Origin: Streptomyces sp. Tu 3180
GTDB lineage: Bacteria > Actinomycetota > Actinomycetes > Streptomycetales > Streptomycetaceae
DNA: 64,000 nucleotides
Direction: 5' to 3'
Assembly: GCF_009852415.1 (NCBI RefSeq)
Contig: NZ_WOXS01000002.1
Coordinates: forward strand, 1,758,501 to 1,822,500
The notes beneath the pieces are model-generated. The model was not told where the DNA came from. It was given only the letters and a program-made list of their open reading frames with translations, and made no database searches. This document shows positions 9,555-17,157 of the stretch, one piece after another. Position numbers and translations under genes: made by a program. Positions within the stretch are counted from its first letter, which is position 1. Each line of letters starts with the position of its first letter.

Positions 9555-9560
9555 AGTAAA
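9555..9560 (-). promoter_or_regulatory. Likely -10 element of the metNIQ leader transcript
   Basis: On the minus strand this reads TTTACT, five of six matches to TATACT-type -10 boxes, and it ends 6 bases before the ATG of the 30-codon ORF. The -35 region is not clear. Confidence 0.4.
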
Positions 9561-9630
9561 GCAGACGTTCGGCCCTGACCGGACACGGCCGTCCGCATAG
9601 TGGACAGCCGTGGACGCCGGTGTGCGCACG

Positions 9631-10281
9631 TCAGGGGCGTACGGAGATCTCCGTGCCCGCGTCCGTGACCAGTACGGACAGGGCGGAGAGGTCCTCGACG
9701 ACGAGGTCGGCGGTGAGTTCGTGGGCCTGGTGGGTTGTGGCCAAGGCCACGGTGGTCATACCGGCGGCACGGCCGGCCTGGAGCCCGGCGGGGGCGTCCT
9801 CGAAGACGACGCAGTGGGCCGGGTCGACGCCGAGGATGCGGGCGGCGAGCAGATAGGGCTCGGGGTCGGGCTTGCCCCGGGTGATGTCGTCGGCCGCGAC
9901 GAGGGTCTTCGGCAGGATGCCGACGGCGTTCAGCCGGGCCTCGGCCAGCCGCCGGGTGGCGGAGGTGACGACGGCCCAGCGCTCGGCGGGCAGCGCGCCG
10001 AGGAAGTCCTCGGTCCCCGGCAGCAGGTGCACACCGCCGTCCGGCACGTCCTCGACCTCCAGGTCCTCGATCCGCGCGACGGCCTGCGGGACGACGTGGG
10101 CGGGCAGCAGGTCGGCGGCTATCTCGGCGGCCGGCCGGCCGTGCAGCTCGACCCGGCCGAACTCCTCGGCCGTGATCCCGTACTCCGCGGCCCACCGCGT
10201 CCAGCAGCGGCGCACGGATTCGAGGGAGGACACGAGGGTTCCGTCGTTGTCGAACAGGAGGGCTTGTGCGTGGATCGTCAT
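9631..10281 (-). CDS. HAD family sugar/nucleotide phosphatase
   Basis: 216 aa, subfamily IA HAD hydrolase. Motif I is LLFDNDGTLV with the nucleophile Asp11 and acid Asp13; motif II is in VVTSATRR; motif III Lys is in RGKPDPEPY, and motif IV is VVFEDAPAG. This pattern fits sugar-phosphatases of the GPP/DOG1/beta-phosphoglucomutase-like group; the true substrate is unknown. Monocistronic, with its 3' end about 80 bases from the metN leader promoter. Confidence 0.88.
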   Translation of the reverse strand: MTIHAQALLFDNDGTLVSSLESVRRCWTRWAAEYGITAEEFGRVELHGRPAAEIAADLLPAHVVPQAVARIEDLEVEDVPDGGVHLLPGTEDFLGALPAERWAVVTSATRRLAEARLNAVGILPKTLVAADDITRGKPDPEPYLLAARILGVDPAHCVVFEDAPAGLQAGRAAGMTTVALATTHQAHELTADLVVEDLSALSVLVTDAGTEISVRP

Positions 10282-10561
10282 GTCTCGACCCTACGGTGCC
10301 GCTCTGACCGGAAACCGACGAGGACGGAAACGGACGGCGGCAGCGGCGGCCGGAGGCGATCGCGCGGCCACCGGTCGCCGCCGGGGCGAAAGCCCTGGCG
10401 GGAGGCCCCGGTCCGGACGGCCGCCACGGCCCCTCCCGGACCGGGGCGCGCCCGGCCGGGACCGCGCCGGAGGGCGTGCGGCGGAGCACGGGACACGGCG
10501 CGCCGGCGCCGGGGCGGGGCCGGAGGACGGCCGGGTTCTCCGGCGTAATAAGGTCGCTGCC
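10282..10561. other. Divergent promoter region
   Basis: 280 bases between the HAD gene (minus) and the small membrane protein pair (plus). A TAATAA element at 10546-10551 lies 10 bases before the ATG at 10562 and may be a -10 box giving a very short leader. Nothing else recognisable was seen. Confidence 0.35.
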
Positions 10562-10921
10562 ATGCTTGTTGTCCTGACGCTGGTGACCGGTGTCGCCGCG
10601 CTGTTGCTCGCCGCCTGGTGCGGCTGGGCCGCGTACCGTGATCAGCCGACGAAGGACTGGCACTTCATCGGGATGGCCGTGGTCACGCTGCTGGCGCTGG
10701 TGCAGCTGGTCGTCGGGATCGTGCAGCTGGCCCGGGGCGAGGAACCGGCGCAGGGGACGACCGTCTTCGTGGCGTATCTGCTGGGGTCGTTCGCGTGCGT
10801 CCCGGCGGCGGCCTTCATGTCGCTGGCCGAGCGCACCCGCTGGGGCTCGGTGACGGTCGCCGCGAGCGGTGTCGTGCTGGCGGTGCTCGAGGTGCGGCTC
10901 TACGACATCTGGGGAGGCTGA
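10562..10921 (+). CDS. Small four-helix membrane protein
   Basis: 119 aa. Four hydrophobic segments (about 2-22, 34-54, 67-90 and 93-112) with short polar loops. I recognise no family beyond conserved Streptomyces membrane proteins. It is one base from the next ORF, which is also a small membrane protein, so the two probably form a complex or share a role. The start is the first ATG in the conserved-looking frame. Confidence 0.75.
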   Translation: MLVVLTLVTGVAALLLAAWCGWAAYRDQPTKDWHFIGMAVVTLLALVQLVVGIVQLARGEEPAQGTTVFVAYLLGSFACVPAAAFMSLAERTRWGSVTVAASGVVLAVLEVRLYDIWGG

Positions 10922-10922
10922 G

Positions 10923-11351
10923 ATGGCCGGGACGCAGCAGGAGCCGGACCGGACGCGGCTGATCGGCGGGCCCGGGCTGCTGCTGGTGTGGCTGTACGGG
11001 GTGATGGTGGTCGGCGCCGTGTCGCGCTCCGCGTACCAGATCGCCACCGAGTTCGACCGCGCCCCGCTCGCCTACTCGCTGTCGGCGGTGGCCGGTGTGG
11101 TCTACGGCTTCATCACGTACACCCTGGTGCGCGGCGGGGAGGCGGCCCGCAGGGCGGCGCTGGTGTGCTGCGCCGCCGAGCTCGTGGGCGTGCTGACCGT
11201 CGGCACCTGGACCCTGGTGGAGCCGTCCGCCTTCCCCGACGCGACCGTGTGGTCGGACTACGGGATGGGGTACCTCTTCATCCCCGTGCTGCTGCCCCTG
11301 ACGGCCGTGTACTGGCTCCGCAGGGCGCGCACGCGGCGGCCGGCGTCCTGA
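10923..11351 (+). CDS. Small integral membrane protein, partner of the preceding gene
   Basis: 142 aa with four hydrophobic segments (from about residue 16, 50, 77 and 113) and a basic C-terminus. No enzymatic motif. The ATG follows the previous stop after one base, so translation is coupled. The frame also opens slightly upstream, but that would overlap the first gene without a ribosome site. Function unknown. Confidence 0.75.
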   Translation: MAGTQQEPDRTRLIGGPGLLLVWLYGVMVVGAVSRSAYQIATEFDRAPLAYSLSAVAGVVYGFITYTLVRGGEAARRAALVCCAAELVGVLTVGTWTLVEPSAFPDATVWSDYGMGYLFIPVLLPLTAVYWLRRARTRRPAS

Positions 11352-11358
11352 CCGGGCG

Positions 11359-11856
11359 TCAGGCCGTCGTCGCGTACGCCTCCGCGTTCTTCTCCAGGAC
11401 GATCATCGGTACGCCGTCCGCGCCCCGGGACGTCCCCACCCGCTGGTAGCCGACCTTGCTGTAGAGCCGCAGGTTGCTCTCGCTGCGGTGCCCGGCCTGC
11501 AGCCGGAACGTCCGGGCGCCGCGCTCGCCGGCGAGGGCCGATTCCGCCGCCCGGAGAAGACGCGCGCCGATGCCGTGCCCCTGGAGGCGGGGGTGGACGC
11601 AGAGCTTGCCGATGGCGGCGGCGCCGTCCTCGGTGATCCTGCCGTGCACCGAGCCGACGACCTCGTCGCCGAGGCGGGCGACGAAGACGCAGTCGGCGGC
11701 GACCTCCTCGCGGACCGAGTCGAGGGTCTGGACGAGCGGATCGATGCGGTAGTTGCCGTAGAGCGCCGCCTCGCTCTGGAAGCAGAGGTACTGCAGCCTG
11801 AAGACCTGCTCCGCGTCCTGCTCGGTCGCCGCAGAGATGGTCACACTCATGCCCAT
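11359..11856 (-). CDS. GNAT family N-acetyltransferase
   Basis: 165 aa. The acetyl-CoA binding motif is visible in VHPRLQGHGIGARLL, followed by a SNLRLYSKVGYQ segment typical of the GNAT C-terminus. The substrate is unknown. I chose the ATG at 11856 because GGGAGG lies 9 bases upstream; an ATG at 11850 is also possible. Its 3' end converges on the small membrane protein pair with only 7 bases between. Confidence 0.82.
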   Translation of the reverse strand: MGMSVTISAATEQDAEQVFRLQYLCFQSEAALYGNYRIDPLVQTLDSVREEVAADCVFVARLGDEVVGSVHGRITEDGAAAIGKLCVHPRLQGHGIGARLLRAAESALAGERGARTFRLQAGHRSESNLRLYSKVGYQRVGTSRGADGVPMIVLEKNAEAYATTA

Positions 11857-11913
11857 GTGCGCATGCCTCCCGCTCACCTGATCACCTGTCGTCCCCCACT
11901 CCTATCCCCGTCC

Positions 11914-12438
11914 TCAGCGGGTCGCAACCTCCGGTGTGAGCAAACGACGCAGACATCCCAGACATCGGGAACGTTCCGGGCCGAGACTGCCCTGTGAGAT
12001 ACCCAACTCCCCTGCGATTTCCCGGTATGTCGGGTCGTGCGGGGACAGCAGCGCCTCCATCAGCCGGGGGCAGCGGCCGGGCAGCCGCCGCACGGCGTCC
12101 CGCAGGTCGCGGCGGCGGGCGGCGGCGAGTGCGAGGCGTTCGGGGTCGTGGCCGTCGTCGGCGGGGTCGCGGCCGAGCGGCGTCTCGCGGCGGGCGGTAC
12201 GGCGGGTGCGGCGGACCTCCGTGCGGACGGCCCGGCGGAGCCAGCCCTGGGGGTCGTGCGGCGGGCCCTGGGCGTCGAGGCGCTCGAGGAGGCGGAGCCA
12301 GACCGCCTGTTCCAGGTCGCCCGGTTCGGCCCCGGAGCCGGGCGCCTCGGCGAAGGCCTCCGCGGTGAGCAGCGGACGGAGGGAGGCGACCAGGTCCAGG
12401 GCGACCGGGTCGTGCGTCGTGACCGGCTCGTGTGTCAT
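11914..12438 (-). CDS. Small ECF-like RNA polymerase sigma factor
   Basis: 174 aa. A reduced region 2 (DLEQAVWLRLLERL, about 42-55) and a clear region 4 helix-turn-helix (YREIAGELGISQGSLGPERS, near the C-terminus) are visible, the latter with the GPER..CL..LRRLL pattern of sigma-70 family members. The linker is Arg-rich. The length fits ECF sigma factors. No anti-sigma gene is adjacent, so its control is unclear. The ATG at 12438 is the only plausible start. Confidence 0.72.
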   Translation of the reverse strand: MTHEPVTTHDPVALDLVASLRPLLTAEAFAEAPGSGAEPGDLEQAVWLRLLERLDAQGPPHDPQGWLRRAVRTEVRRTRRTARRETPLGRDPADDGHDPERLALAAARRRDLRDAVRRLPGRCPRLMEALLSPHDPTYREIAGELGISQGSLGPERSRCLGCLRRLLTPEVATR

Positions 12439-12452
12439 ATGCGCAACGACTC

Positions 12453-12484
12453 GGCCGCCCCGGGCGGGGTTGCCCCGGGCGGCC
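12453..12484 (-). terminator. Hairpin downstream of glpQ1
   Basis: An 8-bp perfect GC stem (12453-12460 with 12477-12484) lies 30 bases beyond the stop codon of the glycerophosphodiesterase gene. A likely intrinsic terminator without a U-tract. Confidence 0.6.
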
Positions 12485-12513
12485 GGAACTCACCCCGGAC
12501 GGGGCAGGGCGCC

Positions 12514-13680
12514 TCAGTTGTTGACGAAGTCCTCACGGGCCAGCAGCCCGGTGTCGGGGTGGTCGGTGAAGACGCCGTCGATGCCGGTGGCGAAGTAGGC
12601 CCGGTAGGCGCCGAAGACGTCGCCGTAGGCGTCGGGGTCGGTGCCCCTGCGGAAGTCGGCGGGCAGGAAGGGGTTCTCGTTGCGCAGCGTGTAGGGGTGC
12701 AGGATCAGGCCCGCGCGGTGGGCGTCGCGGACCAGGGTGGTGGGCTCGGTGAGCCGGCCGCCGGCGTCGCGCGGGATGACGAGGTCCAGGGTGGGGCCGA
12801 TGCCCTGGGCGTAGGAGGCGATCTCCTTCAGGCCCTCGGGGGTGACGAGGTCGGCGACGGTGCGCGGGTCGCCCGTCTCGACGAAGTCCCAGGGGCGGGT
12901 GTTCGCGCCGGACAGGAGCACCACGAGCGGGTTGTCGACGAGCCTGCTGAACCGCTGGATGCTGGTCGGCTCGAAGGACTGCAGGATGACCGGGGAGTTC
13001 CGGCGGTCCTTGCCGTGCTTGCGCAGCAGCTTCGCGACCCGCTCCTCCAGGCCGAGGCCCAGCTTGCGGAAGTAGGTGGGGTGCTTGGTCTCCGGGTAGA
13101 TCCAGACCTGCTTGCCGCGCCTGCGGGTCTGCTCGTCCTGCCAGCGCAGCACCTCCTCGAAGGTGGGGATCTCCCAGCGGCCGTCGTAGAGGGTGTTGTG
13201 CGGGCGGTTGGCGGGGATGCGCTCGACGGCGCGCAGCCGCTTCAGTTCGGCGAGGGTGAAGTCCTCGGTGAACCAGCCGGTGACGGCGACGCCGTCCAGG
13301 GTCTTGGTGGTCCTGCGGTCGGCGAACTCGGGGTGGTCGGCGACGTCCGTGGTGCCGCCGATCTCCGGCTCGTGCCGGCAGACGATGTGGCCGTCCCTGG
13401 TGGGCACGAGGTCGCCGGCCTCGACGATGTCCGCACCCATGTCGAGGGCGAGCTGGTAGGCGCCGAGGGTGTGCTCGGGCCGGTAGCCGCTGGCCCCGCG
13501 GTGGCCGACGATGGTGGGGACGGGCAGGCCCTTCAGCCCCCGGCCGCCGTGCCGGGCGTCGGCGGCCCTCGCCGTGCCGACCGGACCCAGGACCGCTCCG
13601 GAGGCGCCGAGCACCGCCGCGCCGAGCAGGGCCCGCCGTCCGGTTCCGCCCGTCTGTTCGTTCGACTCCCGCGTTCCCAT
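12514..13680 (-). CDS. glpQ1: Secreted glycerophosphodiester phosphodiesterase
   Basis: 388 aa. The N-terminus carries a twin-arginine signal (GRRALLGAAVLG) ending near TARAAD. The GDPD fold follows: IVGHRGASGYRPEHT with the catalytic His and Arg, then GADIVEAGDLVPTRDG (metal-binding Glu and Asp) and H at CRHEPE. It hydrolyses glycerophosphodiesters outside the cell to sn-glycerol-3-phosphate, supplying phosphate and carbon. The ATG at 13680 is preceded by GGAGAG. The S. coelicolor counterpart is known to be controlled by PhoP; here I see phased repeats in the upstream region but no clear PHO box. Confidence 0.92.
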   Translation of the reverse strand: MGTRESNEQTGGTGRRALLGAAVLGASGAVLGPVGTARAADARHGGRGLKGLPVPTIVGHRGASGYRPEHTLGAYQLALDMGADIVEAGDLVPTRDGHIVCRHEPEIGGTTDVADHPEFADRRTTKTLDGVAVTGWFTEDFTLAELKRLRAVERIPANRPHNTLYDGRWEIPTFEEVLRWQDEQTRRRGKQVWIYPETKHPTYFRKLGLGLEERVAKLLRKHGKDRRNSPVILQSFEPTSIQRFSRLVDNPLVVLLSGANTRPWDFVETGDPRTVADLVTPEGLKEIASYAQGIGPTLDLVIPRDAGGRLTEPTTLVRDAHRAGLILHPYTLRNENPFLPADFRRGTDPDAYGDVFGAYRAYFATGIDGVFTDHPDTGLLAREDFVNN

Positions 13681-14105
13681 GAGCGCTCTCCTGCCGTCGG
13701 CTCGTTCAGTGCGGGCCGATCGTAGGGGGGCGTGTGTGACGGGCGGGAGACCCCGGACCGAACGCACGGGTGATGTTGAGTGTCGTGCGTCTCCGGGGGC
13801 CGCGTCGTACGTCCGTCGTACATGTGTCGTATTGCACCGGGGTTCTGATGTCTCGTCCGATTCGGCCGGGCGTTCCGGGGCACGCGGTCGGTGTGCGGGT
13901 CCGGTGAGCTCCGTCACCGTGTGGCGGTGGTGTCCCGGGCCGTCCGGGGACCGGCTCCGGCAGGTGGGTCCACTGTCACGAGGACGTAAGACCTCGGTCA
14001 ACCCCACGAGTCCGACGTGCACGATTCCCCGGACCGCGAGTAATGTCCTCACCTGCACAGACTCGTACGGCATTCATCGACGTCCGCTTCCCACCGGAGG
14101 GCCCG
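13681..14105. promoter_or_regulatory. Divergent regulatory region with 11-bp phased repeats
   Basis: This 425-base gap separates glpQ1 (minus) from the acyltransferase gene (plus). GTCGTAC/T occurs three times with exact 11-bp phasing at 13805, 13816 and 13827, and a related GTCGTGC lies at 13782. Such helical-turn phasing is typical of response-regulator sites. The units do not match the PhoP consensus GTTCACC well. Confidence 0.45.
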
Positions 14106-14777
14106 TTGTCCCGCTTCGCGCTCATCAAGGCAGTGCTCGGTCCGATCATGCGCCTGATGTTCCGCCCACGGGTGGAGGGCGCGGAGCACATCCCGGGTGA
14201 CGGTCCGGTCATCCTGGCCGGCAACCACCTGACGTTCATCGACTCGATGATCCTGCCGCTCGTCTGCGACCGCCAGGTCGTCTTCATCGGCAAGGACGAG
14301 TACGTCACCGGCAAGGGCCTCAAGGGCCGGCTGATGGCCTGGTTCTTCACCGGTGTCGGCATGATCCCGGTCGACCGGGACGGCGGCCGGGGCGGCGTGG
14401 CGGCACTGATGACCGGGCGCCGGGTGCTGGAGGAGGGCAGGGTCTTCGGCATCTACCCGGAGGGCACCCGCTCCCCCGACGGCCGCCTCTACCGGGGCCG
14501 CACCGGGATCGCCCGGCTCACCCTGATGACCGGCGCGCCCGTCGTGCCGTTCGCCATGATCGGCACGGACAAGCTCCAGCCGGGCGGCGCGGGCCTGCCC
14601 CGGCCGGGCCGGGTCACGGTCCGCTTCGGCGAGGCGATGGAGTTCTCCCGCTACGAGGGCATGGACCGCGACCGCTACGTCCTGCGCGCGGTCACCGACT
14701 CGGTGATGACCGAGGTGATGCGGCTGTCCGGGCAGGAGTACGTGGACATGTACGCGAGCAAGGCGAAGGCCGCGTAG
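14106..14777 (+). CDS. 1-acyl-sn-glycerol-3-phosphate acyltransferase (PlsC family)
   Basis: 223 aa from the TTG at 14106. The acyltransferase block NHLTFID (NHx4D catalytic motif) and the substrate motif YPEGTRSPDG are present, followed by a G..VVP.A.IG segment. It would acylate lysophosphatidate or a related lysophospholipid at the inner membrane face. I preferred the TTG because GGAGG lies just upstream and the family usually begins about there; an in-frame ATG at 14043 (244 aa) has no ribosome site, but a leaderless start cannot be excluded. Confidence 0.88.
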   Translation: MSRFALIKAVLGPIMRLMFRPRVEGAEHIPGDGPVILAGNHLTFIDSMILPLVCDRQVVFIGKDEYVTGKGLKGRLMAWFFTGVGMIPVDRDGGRGGVAALMTGRRVLEEGRVFGIYPEGTRSPDGRLYRGRTGIARLTLMTGAPVVPFAMIGTDKLQPGGAGLPRPGRVTVRFGEAMEFSRYEGMDRDRYVLRAVTDSVMTEVMRLSGQEYVDMYASKAKAA

Positions 14778-14798
14778 TCCTCGCGCGGAGCGGGTTCC

Positions 14799-14828
14799 CG
14801 GCGGCGGGCCCTTCGGGGCCCGCCGCCG
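14799..14828. terminator. Bidirectional terminator with UUCG tetraloop
   Basis: A perfect 13-bp GC stem (14799-14811 with 14816-14828) closed by a TTCG loop lies 22 bases after the acyltransferase stop and between convergent genes. A very stable hairpin that can serve both directions. Positions 14829-14974 hold nothing else that I recognise. Confidence 0.9.
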
Positions 14829-14974
14829 CCGTGTGGAGGGGGCGGTGCGCTCGGCGGAGGAACGGCGGGCCGGTCACCGAAGGCCGGTCCCTCCCGCGGC
14901 CCCTGCCCGGAGCTCGTCGGACACGGCCGCCGGCCGGCGGCACCCGGCGCCCGCGCCCCGCCGGGGCCCGTGGC

Positions 14975-16507
14975 TCACGGGTGTTCCACCGGGTCCTCCA
15001 GCCGCTGCCCGCGCAGCATGAACCAGGCCGCCACCGCGGCGGCGAGCAGCACCGCCGCGCCCGCGCCGGCCGCGAGGGCGAGACCGTCGACGAAGGACTG
15101 CCGGGCCGCGTCCAGCATCGTCCCGGCGGTGTGGGCGGGCAGGTGCGAGGCCGCCTCGACGGCCCCGCCCAGCGACTCGTGCGCCTCGGCGGGGGTGCCC
15201 GCGGGACCGGTGAAGTCCCGGTAGACGCCGGTCACGATGGAGCCGAGCACGGCGATGCCGAGGGCGGCGCCGAGTTCGTACGCCGTCTCGGAGACGGCGG
15301 AGGCGGCGCCCGCCTGTTCCCTGGGCACGCTGGAGAGGATCACGTCGGCGGTCACCGTGAAGGAGAATCCGGCTCCCAGGCCGACCACCAGCAGCGCCGT
15401 CCCGAGGAGGGGGTAGCCGGTGGACCGGTCGATCACCGTCAGCGCGGCCAGCGCGAGGCCGACGGCGGCGAGTCCGCCGGCGACGACGGAGCGCACCGAG
15501 AAGCGCCGGGCCGCCCGGCCCGCGACCAGGCCGGCCGCCACCGCGCCGATCGCGGCGGGCAGTTCGGCCAGCCCCGCCTCCAACGGGCGCCTTCCCTGGA
15601 CGAGTTGCAGGTACTGCGAGAGGAAGAACACCAGCCCGGACAGCCCGAGGATGGTCAGCAGGTCGGCCAGGACGGCTCCGCTGAAGCCGCGGTGCCGGAA
15701 CAGCCGCATGTCCAGCAGCGGGGCCGGGAGGGTGAGCTGACGGCGCACGAACCCGTACAGGGCGCCCGCGCCGAGCAGTCCGGCGGCCAGCGCGGTCCGG
15801 CCGAAGCCGTGCGTGGCGGCCTCCTTCACCGCGTACACGACGCCGACCGTGCCGGCCAGCGACAGCACGACGCTCACCAGGTCCCAGGGGCCGGGGTCCG
15901 GGGTGCGGGACTCCGGGAGGGTCCTGGCGCCGACGAGGACCAGGACGGCCATCACGGGCAGGTTGATCAGGAAGACCGAGCCCCACCAGAAGTGCTCGAG
16001 GAGGAAGCCGCCGAGGACCGGCCCGACGGCGGTGCCCGCCGAGGCGGTCGCGCCCCAGATGCCGACGGCGAGGCTGCGCTCGCGCGGGTCGTGGAAGAGG
16101 TTGCGGATCAGGGCGAGCGTGGCGGGCATCAGGGTCGCTCCGGCGACACCGAGCAGGGCCCGCGCGAGGATCATCGTCTCGGGCGTCGTCGCATAGGCGT
16201 TGAGCACGGACATCGCGCCGAACGCGGTGGCGCCGCAGAGCAGGATCCGCTTGCGGCCGACGCGGTCGCCGAGGCTGCCCATGGAGACGAGCAGGCCGGC
16301 GATCACGAATGAGTAGACGTCGCCGATCCACAGCAGCTGGGTGCCGGAGGGCTCGAGGTCCTCGCTGATGTACGGGGTCGCGAGGCCGAGGACGGTCGCG
16401 TCGACGGCCACCAGCAGCACCGCGAGCACGAGGACGCCGAGCGCGAGCCACCGGCCCGGCCGCTTCACCGCCTCGGTGGGACCCGCCGTCCGCAGGGTGC
16501 CGGTCAT
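14975..16507 (-). CDS. MFS drug:H+ antiporter, DHA2 (14-TM) family
   Basis: 510 aa with about 14 hydrophobic segments. Signatures of the EmrB/QacA group are present: DATVLGLATP in TM1, LGDRVGRKR in loop 2-3 (motif A), and the GPVLGG motif in TM5. Such pumps export lipophilic drugs, dyes or the cell's own antibiotics. The ATG overlaps the stop of the upstream tetR gene (ATGA), so the repressor and pump are co-translated and the pump is probably induced by its substrate. Confidence 0.92.
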   Translation of the reverse strand: MTGTLRTAGPTEAVKRPGRWLALGVLVLAVLLVAVDATVLGLATPYISEDLEPSGTQLLWIGDVYSFVIAGLLVSMGSLGDRVGRKRILLCGATAFGAMSVLNAYATTPETMILARALLGVAGATLMPATLALIRNLFHDPRERSLAVGIWGATASAGTAVGPVLGGFLLEHFWWGSVFLINLPVMAVLVLVGARTLPESRTPDPGPWDLVSVVLSLAGTVGVVYAVKEAATHGFGRTALAAGLLGAGALYGFVRRQLTLPAPLLDMRLFRHRGFSGAVLADLLTILGLSGLVFFLSQYLQLVQGRRPLEAGLAELPAAIGAVAAGLVAGRAARRFSVRSVVAGGLAAVGLALAALTVIDRSTGYPLLGTALLVVGLGAGFSFTVTADVILSSVPREQAGAASAVSETAYELGAALGIAVLGSIVTGVYRDFTGPAGTPAEAHESLGGAVEAASHLPAHTAGTMLDAARQSFVDGLALAAGAGAAVLLAAAVAAWFMLRGQRLEDPVEHP

Positions 16508-17073
16508 GATTCCTTCCTCCGTGAGGTGTCGTCCTGACGTCGTGCGCCACCGAGCAGCAGCTCGACGATCATGTGGGTGAAGTCCTTGGGGGCGACGCGG
16601 CCCTCGGCCACCGCCCAGGCGGCGGAGGCGAGCAGCCCGTAGAGCGCCTCGGTGAGCCAGGCCGGGGTGAGGTCGATGCGGAACTCCCCGCCCGCCTGGC
16701 CGCGCCGGAACAGACCGGCGATGCGCTCGTCGATCCTGGCCCAGCCCTCGTTCTGCCCCTCGCCCTCGAACAGCTGGTTCTCGGTGTAGAGGAACGCGAG
16801 CAGGCCGGCGTGCGGCTCGATCTCGGCCACGAGCCGCCGCACGGCGTCACCGGCGGGCCCCTCGTCCGGCCGGGCCGCCTCCAGGGCGGCCTCGCACTCC
16901 GCGATGCCGAGCGCCTCCAGCGCGCGCACGAGCGCGTCCCGGCCGGCGAAGTGCCGGTGGAGCGTGGCGCGGCTGATCCCCGCCGCCCTGGCGACCTCGT
17001 CCATGGTCGCGGTGGATTTGCGGGTCAGCAGGGCAGCGGCGGAGCGCAGAACGTGGTCACGATCGACAGCCAT
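16504..17073 (-). CDS. TetR family repressor of the adjacent MFS pump
   Basis: 189 aa. The N-terminal helix-turn-helix (about 22-45, MDEVARAAGISRATLHRHFAG) is typical of TetR regulators; the C-terminal half is the ligand pocket and dimer interface. I chose the ATG at 17073, since an earlier in-frame start would lie beyond the -10 element. A -10 TATGTT ends 6 bases before it, so the mRNA is probably leaderless. A perfect dyad overlaps the promoter, indicating autoregulation together with the pump. Confidence 0.9.
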   Translation of the reverse strand: MAVDRDHVLRSAAALLTRKSTATMDEVARAAGISRATLHRHFAGRDALVRALEALGIAECEAALEAARPDEGPAGDAVRRLVAEIEPHAGLLAFLYTENQLFEGEGQNEGWARIDERIAGLFRRGQAGGEFRIDLTPAWLTEALYGLLASAAWAVAEGRVAPKDFTHMIVELLLGGARRQDDTSRRKES

Positions 17074-17079
17074 GAGACA

Positions 17080-17111
17080 AACATAGACCAGATGAGACAT
17101 CAATGTCTCAT
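17080..17111 (-). promoter_or_regulatory. Promoter and TetR-type operator of the tetR-MFS operon
   Basis: Minus-strand -10 TATGTT (17080-17085), 18-base spacer, -35 GAGACA (17104-17109). A perfect inverted repeat of 9-base arms ATGAGACAT (17092-17100) and ATGTCTCAT (17103-17111), separated by 2 bases, covers the -35 and spacer. Extra half-sites TGAGAC and GTCTCA flank it. A classic layout for autorepression. Confidence 0.75.
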
Positions 17112-17157
17112 ACAAGGCATGCGAGTCTCACGACTGTGGTGCCGGTCCGGTCTTCGC

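Noticed and set aside
9218..9630. Possible SAM riboswitch ahead of metN
   Set aside because: I could not match the conserved core of SAM-I or SAM-IV; the short ORF with a promoter at its ATG explains the region better.
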